In this document: positions 1-5,847 of the stretch, in pieces
Layout: the number at the start of each line of letters is the position of its first letter
Position numbering within the stretch: the stretch's first letter is position 1
Source of the DNA: Azoarcus sp.
GTDB lineage: Bacteria; Pseudomonadota; Gammaproteobacteria; Burkholderiales; Rhodocyclaceae
Direction of reading: 5' to 3'
DNA length: 6,058 bases
Assembly (NCBI GenBank): GCA_031258035.1
Contig: JAIRNL010000001.1
Coordinates: 1-6,058 of the forward strand
Program-made: the position numbers and the translations under genes
The notes under the pieces: model-generated
Database searches by the model: none
Seen by the model: the letters and a program-made list of their open reading frames with translations, nothing else
What the model was told of the DNA's origin: nothing

Positions 1-1888
1 GAAGCGTTCGTTTTCCCGCTATCTCATTCTCCTCGGCACGCTCCTGGCTTTGTGCCTGCCCGGCGCGCCCGCGTTCGCCGCCGACGATGCCGCGACGGAC
101 GGCGCGCCGGAATCCGGCGTGGACGCGGACGCGGCGAACGGCACAGACGATGACGCGGACGCGGAAGATGAGCAGGAAGACCTCGATGCCGAAGATGGCG
201 CCGGGGACGATGCCGCCATGGACGACATCGAGGCCATCGTCGAAGCCGCCGCCGCCGACAAGGACCAGGCGCTCCCCGCCCAGGAACTGACCGGCGAGAC
301 GCTCTACGAATTCCTGCTCGCCGAAATCGCCGGGGCGCGCGGACAGCTCAGGTTATCTGCCCAGACTTATCTCGAACTGGCGCGCAAGACGCGCGATCCG
401 CGCGTGGCGCGCCGCGCCGCGCAGTTTTCCGCCGTGGCGCGAGACACCCAGCTCATGACCGAGGCCGTGCAGGTGTGGCGCGAAATCGACCCGCAATCGC
501 AGGAAGCCCAACGATGGGCGGACACCATCGCGCGCGGCAGCAACCTGGCTTTCGACAGGTTCCAGGCCCTGACCGCGCGCGCCCTGGCTGGAAATCCGGC
601 GAAACTCGCCCCCAACCTGATGGGGCTCAATCGCGCCCTGGCCAAGGCCGACGACAAGGATACGGCGCGAAAAGTCGTCTATACCCTGACCGCCCCCTAC
701 CTCCGCCTCCCCGAAGCCCATTACGCCCGCGCCCAGGCTTCCGCGCTGGCCAGACGCCCGATGGAGGCGCTCCAGACCATCGACCGCGCGCTCGAACTCC
801 GCCCAGACTGGCAGGCGGCACTCTTCATCAAGGCGCACTTGCTGATCGAAACCGGCAACGCGGACAAGGCCAGCCAGTTGTTCGCCGGGATTCTCAAGGG
901 CCAACCAGGCAACAACGGCCTCCGGCTCACCTACGCCCGCAGTCTGATCGCCGCCCGCCAGTTCGACGCCGCGCGCGCCGAATTCAGGACACTGCTCGCG
1001 GCCACCCCCGACGACCGCGACCTGATCTACGCCGTCGGCATGCTTTCCGTCGAACTCGGCGAGATTTCCGCCGCCGAGCCGCTGCTGAAAAAGGCGCTCG
1101 CGGCCGGACACCCGGAGGCCGACGCCATCCGCATCCAGCTCGGCAAGATCGCCGACAACCGGAAAGAACGCGCCGCCGCGCGCAAGTGGTACGAGGCCGT
1201 GGGCCCGGGCAATCGTCTGGTCGAAGCGCGTTCCCTCGGCGCCCAGAGCCTCATGAAAGAAGGCCGCATCGACCAGGCCCGGCGTTTCCTGCACGCCACC
1301 CGGACGGCCGACCCGGATACCCGGCGCCGTCTTCTGCTCGCCGAGTCGCAACTGCTCGCCAACGCCGGGCGCGCCAGGGAGGCATATACCCTCATCGACA
1401 AGGCCCTGGGCACGCAGCCAGACGACGAGGATCTGCTCTACGAATCGGCGATGCTCGCCGAACGCACCGGGTTGCACGAAATCATGGAAGGACGGTTGCG
1501 CAAGCTCATCGCCCTGAACCCCGAGTCGGCGCACGCCTACAACGCCCTCGGCTACTCGCTGCTCGAACGCAGCCAGCGCCTGGACGAAGCCGAGGCGCTG
1601 ATCGCCCGCGCCCTGGAACTCCTGCCCAGGGATGCCTACATTCTCGACAGCATGGGTTGGGCGCACTTCAGGCGCGGCGACCTGGCCAGCGCGCTGGCGC
1701 GGCTCGAAGAAGCTTATGCCCTGCGCGACGACCCCGAAATCGCCGCCCACCTCGGCGAAGTGTTGTGGCGGCTGGATCGCGGCGACGAGGCCCGGCGCAT
1801 CCTCGACGCAGCCCTGGCCGCCAATCCCGACAGCGTCCCCCTGAAAGAGACGGTTCGCCGCCTGTACCCGTCGGGGAAAAAACGTTGA
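1..1888 (+). CDS. Periplasmic TPR protein, LbcA-like (start cut by window edge)
   Basis: The frame is open from base 2, and base 1 (g) could be the last base of an ATG just outside the window, giving M-KRSFSRYLILLGTLLALC and about 629 residues. This restores a signal peptide: K2 and R3, a hydrophobic core at about 8-20, and an AFA-A type I cleavage site near residue 27. Residues 29-87 are extremely acidic, with 25 Asp/Glu and no Lys, Arg or His. The rest is helical TPR-like repeats; the clearest are three in a row at about 513-611, with NALGY, DSMGW and HLGEVLW as anchor motifs. Immediately upstream of lolB, this matches the position of P. aeruginosa PA4667 (LbcA), the TPR adaptor of the CtpA protease that degrades peptidoglycan hydrolases. 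The TPR fold and export are well supported; the LbcA role is inferred from family resemblance and gene order. An in-frame TTG at base 50 would remove most of the signal peptide and is unlikely. Confidence 0.85.
   Translation, partial: KRSFSRYLILLGTLLALCLPGAPAFAADDAATDGAPESGVDADAANGTDDDADAEDEQEDLDAEDGAGDDAAMDDIEAIVEAAAADKDQALPAQELTGETLYEFLLAEIAGARGQLRLSAQTYLELARKTRDPRVARRAAQFSAVARDTQLMTEAVQVWREIDPQSQEAQRWADTIARGSNLAFDRFQALTARALAGNPAKLAPNLMGLNRALAKADDKDTARKVVYTLTAPYLRLPEAHYARAQASALARRPMEALQTIDRALELRPDWQAALFIKAHLLIETGNADKASQLFAGILKGQPGNNGLRLTYARSLIAARQFDAARAEFRTLLAATPDDRDLIYAVGMLSVELGEISAAEPLLKKALAAGHPEADAIRIQLGKIADNRKERAAARKWYEAVGPGNRLVEARSLGAQSLMKEGRIDQARRFLHATRTADPDTRRRLLLAESQLLANAGRAREAYTLIDKALGTQPDDEDLLYESAMLAERTGLHEIMEGRLRKLIALNPESAHAYNALGYSLLERSQRLDEAEALIARALELLPRDAYILDSMGWAHFRRGDLASALARLEEAYALRDDPEIAAHLGEVLWRLDRGDEARRILDAALAANPDSVPLKETVRRLYPSGKKR
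83..259 (+). other. Acidic low-complexity segment of the TPR protein
   Basis: These bases encode residues 29-87, directly after the predicted signal peptidase site. By count, 25 of 59 residues are Asp or Glu and none is basic; most of the remainder is Ala and Gly. The segment is probably disordered and separates the membrane-proximal N-terminus from the TPR solenoid, which begins after about residue 95 (ETLYEFLLAEIAGARGQ). Its function is unknown. It may act as a flexible, highly charged linker or bind cations; both ideas are inference. Confidence 0.75.
122..164 (+). repeat. Pair of 13-bp in-frame direct repeats
   Basis: The sequence gacgcggacgcgg occurs at 122-134 and again at 152-164, exactly 30 bp apart, so both copies are in the same frame and encode DADA followed by A or E. 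Each copy is itself nearly two copies of gacgcg. This suggests the acidic segment grew by small in-frame duplications and may vary in length between strains. Confidence 0.8.
1872..1876 (+). promoter_or_regulatory. Ribosome binding site for lolB
   Basis: A gggga stretch lies 8 nt before the TTG at 1885. It is the only Shine-Dalgarno-like run near the start and supports TTG 1885 over the later in-frame GTG at 1915. It sits inside the last codons of the TPR gene, so translation of the two genes is probably coupled. Confidence 0.5.
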
Positions 1889-2487
1889 GGCCGCCCGCCC
1901 GCATTTTCCGATCCGTGGCCGTGGCCCTGGCTACCAGCGCGCTCACGACAGCCTGCACCCTCTTCAGCGCGCCCGCCCCCGCGCCGGAATCCGTGGCGCG
2001 GCAGACGTTCGGAGCCTTTTCGCTCACCGGCCGCCTTTCCGCCACGGACGGCGAGCACTCGGCCACCGGCCGCCTCGAATGGCAACATGCCCCCGGCACC
2101 GACCGCTGGACGGTGCTGAGTCCGTTTGGCCAGATCGTCGCCCGCATCGAAGCCAGCCCGACGGGCGCCGAACTCACGCTTGCCAACGGCGAACGCCGCC
2201 ACGCCGCGCAGGCCGCCGATCTCATGGCGGGACTTCTCCCCGGCATCGTCGATGCCGGCCTGCCCCCCGCGCGCCTGGCTGCCTGGGTGCAGGCCGCGCC
2301 GCCCGCCGACGCCGAAGTGCGCACCCTCGACGCCCACGGCCGCCCGGCGCGGGCCATCGACCAGGGCTGGAGCATCGACTATCTCGCCTACCGGGACGAG
2401 GCCCCCGGCGCCCTGCCCCGCCTGCTCGACATTTTCCGCGGCGACTTCCGCCTGCGCCTGACGATCGAGCAGTGGGAAACGCCCTGA
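1885..2487 (+). CDS. lolB: Outer-membrane lipoprotein receptor LolB
   Basis: LolB accepts lipoproteins from the periplasmic chaperone LolA and inserts them into the inner leaflet of the outer membrane; it is itself a lipoprotein. The product is 200 residues (E. coli LolB is about 207). The start chosen is TTG 1885, which overlaps the preceding TGA (TTGA) and gives an n-region with three Arg (MRPPARIFR), a hydrophobic stretch and a lipobox-like TTAC with the lipidated Cys at 24. Thr rather than Asp at position +2 fits outer-membrane sorting. Family motifs follow: FSLTGRLS (45-52), GRLEW (62-66), LSPFGQIVARIEA (78-90), AAWVQ in the middle, QGWSIDY, and a C-terminal RLRLTIEQW ending at 197. The -3 lipobox residue is Thr rather than the usual Leu, a mild oddity. 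ispE begins 2 nt after the stop. Confidence 0.92.
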   Translation: MRPPARIFRSVAVALATSALTTACTLFSAPAPAPESVARQTFGAFSLTGRLSATDGEHSATGRLEWQHAPGTDRWTVLSPFGQIVARIEASPTGAELTLANGERRHAAQAADLMAGLLPGIVDAGLPPARLAAWVQAAPPADAEVRTLDAHGRPARAIDQGWSIDYLAYRDEAPGALPRLLDIFRGDFRLRLTIEQWETP

Positions 2488-2489
2488 CG

Positions 2490-3404
2490 ATGCAAACGCC
2501 CCCAGCCGACGCGCCCGGCCGGCTCGAAGGCTGCCCGGCCCCAGCCAAACTCAACCTGTTTCTCCACGTCACCGGACGGCGTCCCGACGGCTACCACCTG
2601 CTGCAATCGGCGTTTCGCCTGCTCGACTGGGGCGATACGCTCGATTTCGCCGTTCGCGCCGACGGGCATGTCCGGCGCGTCGGCGAAATCCCCGGCGTGA
2701 CGGAAGAGGCCGACCTCACGATCCGGGCGGCGCGCCGCCTGCAACAAACCACCGGCTGCACGCTCGGCGTCGACATCGCCATCCACAAGCGCCTGCCCAT
2801 GGGAAGCGGGCTCGGCGGCGGCAGTTCGGACGCCGCCACCACGCTGATGGCGCTCGACCATCTCTGGGACACCGGGCTCGGCCACGAACGGCTGCGCGAA
2901 ATCGGCCTCGCCCTTGGCGCGGACGTCCCCTTTTTCATTTACGGGCGCGACGCCTTCGTCGAAGGCGTCGGCGAACAGCTGCAAGCCATCGACCTGCCCC
3001 CAGCCTGGTACGTCGTCGTCGCGCCCGCGGCAAACGTCCCGACCGCGCGAATTTTCGCCTCGCCCGAGTTGACGAGGAACACCCCCCCCATTAAACTCCC
3101 CGGCTTCACGTTGAGCCGTACCCGCAACGACTTACAGCCGGTCGCCTGCGCGCTCTATCCGGAAGTGGGCGAAGCCCTTTCCTGGCTCGGGCGCTTCGCT
3201 CCGGCACGGATGACGGGTTCGGGAGCATGCGTTTTCGCCGCCGTCGATTCGGCGGCGCAGGCGGCGCGGATCGTCGGTCAATGCCCGGCGCGCTGGTTGG
3301 CCTGGCGGGCGGCAAGCCTCGCCCGGCATCCGATGCACGGCTTGCGGAACGTGAAAGGGTTTCCGATGGGGAGTCGCCAAGCTGGTCAAGGCACCGGATT
3401 TTGA
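2490..3404 (+). CDS. ispE: 4-diphosphocytidyl-2-C-methyl-D-erythritol kinase IspE
   Basis: This GHMP-family kinase uses ATP to phosphorylate the 2-hydroxyl of CDP-methylerythritol in the cytoplasmic MEP pathway to IPP and DMAPP. The product is 304 residues, somewhat longer than the usual 280-290. Visible motifs are PAKLNLFLHVTGRRPDGYH (18-36) with the active-site Lys20, the glycine-rich ATP loop PMGSGLGGGSSDAA (103-116), GADVPFF (143-149) with the catalytic Asp145, and the third GHMP motif RMTGSGACVFA. The usual family end (ARHPMHGL) is reached at residue 285, and about 19 further residues follow. The last 11 codons and the TGA lie inside the tRNA-Gln gene. The ATG lies 2 nt after the lolB stop with only a weak upstream ggga, so translation by coupling to lolB is likely. 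A run of eight C at 3082-3089 lies in a poorly conserved stretch. Confidence 0.95.
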   Translation: MQTPPADAPGRLEGCPAPAKLNLFLHVTGRRPDGYHLLQSAFRLLDWGDTLDFAVRADGHVRRVGEIPGVTEEADLTIRAARRLQQTTGCTLGVDIAIHKRLPMGSGLGGGSSDAATTLMALDHLWDTGLGHERLREIGLALGADVPFFIYGRDAFVEGVGEQLQAIDLPPAWYVVVAPAANVPTARIFASPELTRNTPPIKLPGFTLSRTRNDLQPVACALYPEVGEALSWLGRFAPARMTGSGACVFAAVDSAAQAARIVGQCPARWLAWRAASLARHPMHGLRNVKGFPMGSRQAGQGTGF

Positions 3405-3443
3405 TTCCGGTATTCGAGGGTTCGAATCCTTCCTCCCCAGCCA
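3367..3443 (+). tRNA. tRNA-Gln, anticodon UUG, CCA encoded
   Basis: A complete cloverleaf can be drawn. The acceptor stem TGGGGAG (3367-3373) pairs with CTCCCCA (3433-3439). The D stem GCC/GGC is at 3376-3378 and 3390-3392. The anticodon stem CCGGA/TCCGG is at 3394-3398 and 3406-3410, with loop TTTTGAT and anticodon TTG at 3401-3403. The T arm is GAGGGTTCGAATCCTTC-like with the invariant TTCGAAT. The discriminator is G at 3440 and CCA is encoded at 3441-3443. It decodes CAA and, by wobble, CAG. A T1-A72 first pair, as here, is typical of bacterial tRNA-Gln. The first 38 nt overlap the end of ispE in the same direction. I found no convincing promoter of its own, so it may be processed from an ispE transcript. 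Confidence 0.97.
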
Positions 3444-3450
3444 ATAAGCG

Positions 3451-3476
3451 ACGGGCAGGCCCACGGGCCTGCCCGT
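3451..3476 (+). terminator. Hairpin after tRNA-Gln, possible terminator
   Basis: ACGGGCAGGCCC (3451-3462) is the exact reverse complement of GGGCCTGCCCGT (3465-3476). This gives a perfect GC-rich stem of 11-12 bp with a 2-4 nt loop, 7 nt after the CCA of the tRNA. The bases that follow (ctccgtttgc) hold only a short T run, so termination may be partial. It could instead protect the 3' end or mark where the precursor is trimmed. Confidence 0.5.
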
Positions 3477-3492
3477 CTCCGTTTGCAGACGG
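3473..3492 (+). other. Second, overlapping hairpin upstream of prs
   Basis: CCGTCT (3473-3478) is the reverse complement of AGACGG (3487-3492), with an 8-nt loop between. Its left arm uses bases 3473-3476, which also belong to the right arm of the 3451-3476 hairpin, so the two cannot be fully formed together. The 12-bp stem should win thermodynamically. A regulatory role is only a possibility. Confidence 0.3.
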
Positions 3493-3528
3493 CACACAGT
3501 CTCTCGGACAAGTACTGGAGCAGCGCTC

Positions 3529-4479
3529 ATGCCCTACGGCAGCCTGATGGTCTTTACCGGCAACGCCAATCCCAGGCTTGCCGCGGATGTCGTCCGCCGC
3601 CTGGGCATCCCCCTGGGCGCGGCGACGGTGGGCCGTTTTTCGGACGGCGAAGCACAAGTCGAACTACACGAGAACGTGCGCGGCGAGGACGTCTTCATCC
3701 TGCAACCGACCTGCGCGCCGACCGACGAAAACCTGATGGAACTCCTGGTGCTGGTCGATGCCCTGAAACGCGCCTCGGCGCGCCGCATCACCGCCGCCCT
3801 GCCCTATTTCGGCTACGCGCGCCAGGATCGCCGGCCACGCTCGGCGCGGGTGGCGATCACCGCCCGGGTCGTCGCCAACATGCTCCAGTCCGTGGGCGTG
3901 CACCGACTGCTGACCATGGACCTGCACGCCGACCAGATACAAGGCTTTTTCGACATTCCGGTCGACAACGTCTACGCCGCGCCGGCCCTGCTCGCCGACC
4001 TCGGGCGGCGGAAATGCGACAAATTGCTGGTCGTCTCCCCCGATGTCGGCGGCGTGGTGCGCGCCCGCGCCTTCGCCAAGCGGCTGGAATGCGACCTGGC
4101 GATCATCGACAAGCGCCGCCCCAGGGCAAACGTGGCGGAAGTCATGAACATCATCGGCGAAGTCGAAGACCGCACCTGCGTCATCATGGACGACATCGTC
4201 GATACCGCCGGCACGCTTTGCAAGGCCGCCGACGCCCTCAAGCAGCACGGCGCGCGGCAGGTGCTCGCCTACTGTACGCACGCGGTACTCTCCGGCGACG
4301 CCGTGGAGCGCATCGCCGCCTCCGCCCTCGACGAACTGGTCGTCACCGACACCATCCCCCTGCGCGAGGAAGCCCGGAACTGCGCGCGCATCCGGCAAGT
4401 CTCCGTCGCCACCCTCCTGGCTGACACCATGCTGCGCATCAGCAACGAGGAATCGGTATCGTCGCTGTTCAACGAATGA
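3529..4479 (+). CDS. prs: Ribose-phosphate pyrophosphokinase (PRPP synthetase)
   Basis: Prs transfers pyrophosphate from ATP to ribose 5-phosphate to make PRPP, the precursor for purine, pyrimidine, NAD, histidine and tryptophan synthesis. The 316 residues are the normal length for the class I enzyme. Motifs seen: the N-terminal fold SLMVFTGNANPRLA, FSDGE (37-41), the catalytic flexible-loop region YARQDRRPRSARV (96-108), DLHADQIQGFF (131-141) with the ATP-contacting His133, PDVGG (171-175), IDKRR (193-197) with catalytic Lys195, and the PRPP-binding loop DDIVDTAGT (221-229). A good GGAG (3517-3520) lies 8 nt before the ATG, which fixes the start. The 85 nt between tRNA and prs should hold its promoter if it has one, but no clear -35/-10 pair is visible; ttgcag at 3483 is the best candidate and lacks a good -10. 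An intrinsic terminator follows closely. Confidence 0.97.
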   Translation: MPYGSLMVFTGNANPRLAADVVRRLGIPLGAATVGRFSDGEAQVELHENVRGEDVFILQPTCAPTDENLMELLVLVDALKRASARRITAALPYFGYARQDRRPRSARVAITARVVANMLQSVGVHRLLTMDLHADQIQGFFDIPVDNVYAAPALLADLGRRKCDKLLVVSPDVGGVVRARAFAKRLECDLAIIDKRRPRANVAEVMNIIGEVEDRTCVIMDDIVDTAGTLCKAADALKQHGARQVLAYCTHAVLSGDAVERIAASALDELVVTDTIPLREEARNCARIRQVSVATLLADTMLRISNEESVSSLFNE

Positions 4480-4480
4480 T

Positions 4481-4533
4481 TTTTTCGTCCCGCGGCCTCT
4501 GTCGCGGGTTTTTCGTCTCCGCCTGGTCGCGGG
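4481..4533 (+). repeat. Imperfect tandem repeat in the rplY leader
   Basis: tttttcgtc occurs at 4481-4489 and 4509-4517, and gtcgcggg at 4501-4508 and 4526-4533. The two units (about 28 and 25 nt) align end to end with a short gap, so the terminator region looks like a diverged tandem duplication. The second unit forms its own hairpin, described separately. Confidence 0.65.
4489..4513 (+). terminator. Intrinsic terminator between prs and rplY
   Basis: CCCGCG (4489-4494) pairs with CGCGGG (4503-4508) across the loop GCCTCTGT, followed directly by TTTTT (4509-4513). This is a compact Rho-independent terminator 9 nt after the prs stop. The stem is only 6 bp, so readthrough into rplY is plausible. 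Confidence 0.6.
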
Positions 4534-4538
4534 CGGAG
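4517..4538 (+). promoter_or_regulatory. Hairpin just upstream of the rplY ribosome binding site
   Basis: CTCCGCC (4517-4523) pairs perfectly with GGCGGAG (4532-4538) around an 8-nt loop. It ends 7 nt before the aggag ribosome binding site (4546-4550). There is no T run after it, so it is not a classic terminator. It may be a leader structure of rplY or merely a relic of the tandem repeat. Confidence 0.4.
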
Positions 4539-4558
4539 CTTTCACAGGAGCTGTACCA

Positions 4559-5173
4559 ATGACCATCAACTTCAAGGCCAACCACCGCGAACAGCAGGGA
4601 TCGAGTGCGAGCCGCCGCCTGCGTCGCGCCGGCCAGCTGCCGGGCATCATCTACGGCGGCGGCAAGGATGCCACCCCCGTGGCGCTGGATCACAACGACC
4701 TCTTTCACCTGCTGAAGAAAGAAGCCTTCCACTCGTCGCTGCTCACCGCCGAAATCGACGGCGCGAAAGAAACCGTGGTGTTGCGCGACACACAATGGCA
4801 TCCCTACAAGCCGCAGGTACTGCACATCGACTTCCAGCGCATCGACGCCAGCCAGGCCATCCACATCAAGGTGCCGCTGCACTTCATCAACGGCGAAACC
4901 AGCCCGGCGGTCAAACTTGGCGGCTGCATGATCTCGCACATCATGACCGAAATCGACATCAAATGCCTGCCGGCCGACCTGCCCGAATTCATCACCGTCG
5001 ATCTGGCCAACCTCGAAGAAGGACATGCCGTGCACGCCTCGCATCTGGCGCTGCCCAAGGGCGTCGAACTCGTGCAACACGGCGAGGGCGATCCAGTAGT
5101 GGTAAACGCCCAGCAGAGCCACACCGCCGCGGTCGACGGAGCCGCCGAAGAAGACGGCGCGCCCGCTGCCTGA
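4559..5173 (+). CDS. rplY: 50S ribosomal protein L25, long CTC form
   Basis: L25 binds 5S rRNA in the large ribosomal subunit; the long form, also called CTC or TL5 type, carries an extra C-terminal beta domain and is linked to general stress in Bacillus. The product has 204 residues, against 94 for E. coli L25 and around 200 for the CTC form. The N-terminal 5S-binding domain spans about 3-95, with SASRRLRRAGQLPGIIYGG (16-34) and QWHPYKPQVLHIDFQRI (79-95). The TL5-like C-terminal domain runs about 100-183 (IHIKVPLHFINGE, then DLPEFITVDLANLEEG). A short Ala- and acid-rich tail ends the protein. AGGAG at 4546-4550 sits 8 nt before the ATG. The 47-nt gap to pth suggests co-transcription with it, and the pairing of L25 with peptidyl-tRNA hydrolase and ychF is a conserved arrangement. 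Confidence 0.95.
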   Translation: MTINFKANHREQQGSSASRRLRRAGQLPGIIYGGGKDATPVALDHNDLFHLLKKEAFHSSLLTAEIDGAKETVVLRDTQWHPYKPQVLHIDFQRIDASQAIHIKVPLHFINGETSPAVKLGGCMISHIMTEIDIKCLPADLPEFITVDLANLEEGHAVHASHLALPKGVELVQHGEGDPVVVNAQQSHTAAVDGAAEEDGAPAA

Positions 5174-5220
5174 CGCGCGCCATTTGCCGAAACACCGGGC
5201 CGGACGAGACGACGACGACG

Positions 5221-5847
5221 ATGGCGACCCCCGCCCGCGCGCCTCGCCTCGTCGTCGGCCTCGGCAACCCCGGCGACGAATACACCGAGACCCGGCACAA
5301 CGCCGGGTTTTGGTTTTGCGACAGCCTCGGACGCAAACTGGGGACGCACTTCGCTCTCGTGTCCCGTTTCCACGGTTTCGTCGCCCATGCGCAGGACGCC
5401 GGCCTGTGGCTGCTGATGCCGCAGACCTACATGAACCGCTCCGGGCAGGCGATCGGCGCCCTCGCCCGCTTCTACCGCATCCTCCCGGATGAAATCCTCG
5501 TCGTCCACGACGAACTCGACATCCCGCCCGGCCAGTTGCGGCTCAAGTTCGGCGGCGGCCTTGGCGGCCACAACGGCCTCAAGGACACCTGCGCCCACCT
5601 CGGCAGCCAGGACTTCTGGCGTCTGCGCATCGGCATCGGCCACCCCGGCGACCGCGACGAAGTCGTGAGCTACGTCCTCAAGCCCCCCCGCCGCGAAGAA
5701 CGCCCGCCGATCGACGAAGCCATCGACCGCGCGCTGGCTTCCTGGCCCTTCATCGCCCGCGGCGACTGGGAAAAAGCGACCCAGCGCCTGAATACCCGTC
5801 CCAGGGAACCCAAAGTGCCCACCCTCGCCGACAAGGAACCGAAATGA
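5221..5847 (+). CDS. pth: Peptidyl-tRNA hydrolase
   Basis: Pth cleaves the ester bond of peptidyl-tRNAs that drop off stalled ribosomes and so recycles tRNA; it is essential in many bacteria. The product has 208 residues (E. coli Pth has 194). Key residues are all present: Asn16 in VVGLGNPG, the catalytic His26 in TRHNAG, Asn72 in TYMNRSG, Asp97 in VHDELD, and Asn118 in GGHNGLKD. These correspond to E. coli Asn10, His20, Asn68, Asp93 and Asn114. GIGHP and DEVVSYVL follow, then an extra charged tail after TQRLN of about 15 residues. ATG 5221 gives the expected short N-terminus, and no ordinary in-frame start lies between it and the rplY stop. The start follows four GAC triplets and lacks a strong Shine-Dalgarno. 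The stop overlaps the ychF start. Confidence 0.96.
   Translation: MATPARAPRLVVGLGNPGDEYTETRHNAGFWFCDSLGRKLGTHFALVSRFHGFVAHAQDAGLWLLMPQTYMNRSGQAIGALARFYRILPDEILVVHDELDIPPGQLRLKFGGGLGGHNGLKDTCAHLGSQDFWRLRIGIGHPGDRDEVVSYVLKPPRREERPPIDEAIDRALASWPFIARGDWEKATQRLNTRPREPKVPTLADKEPK

Noticed and set aside
44..55. Possible lipobox LALC in the TPR protein
   Set aside because: Leu at -1 is not accepted by signal peptidase II as usually defined, and a better type I site follows a few residues later.
353..1750. 465-codon minus-strand open frame opposite the TPR gene
   Set aside because: Long antisense frames are expected in GC-rich coding DNA. The plus strand has a clear TPR protein, and the antisense product has no recognisable motif or ribosome binding site.
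475..1884. Long plus-strand open frame that runs into lolB
   Set aside because: The stretch before 1885 is Arg- and Pro-rich and lies entirely within the TPR gene in another frame. Only the part from TTG 1885 on resembles LolB. The same applies to the open stretches upstream of ispE (from 2079) and pth (from 4795).
3483..3511. Candidate prs promoter with ttgcag as -35
   Set aside because: No acceptable -10 hexamer lies 16-18 nt downstream (ggacaa at best), so the call would be a guess.
3106..3657. Minus-strand open frames across the tRNA with GEEGFEPSNTGIK- and GRKDSNPRIPESK-like peptides
   Set aside because: These peptides are the antisense translation of the tRNA-Gln, a familiar source of false hypothetical proteins. 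The frames span unrelated plus-strand genes and show no domain.
3664..4650. Minus-strand open frames opposite prs, and at 4804-5643 opposite rplY and pth
   Set aside because: They mirror strongly conserved plus-strand genes and show no family resemblance, so they are compositional shadows.
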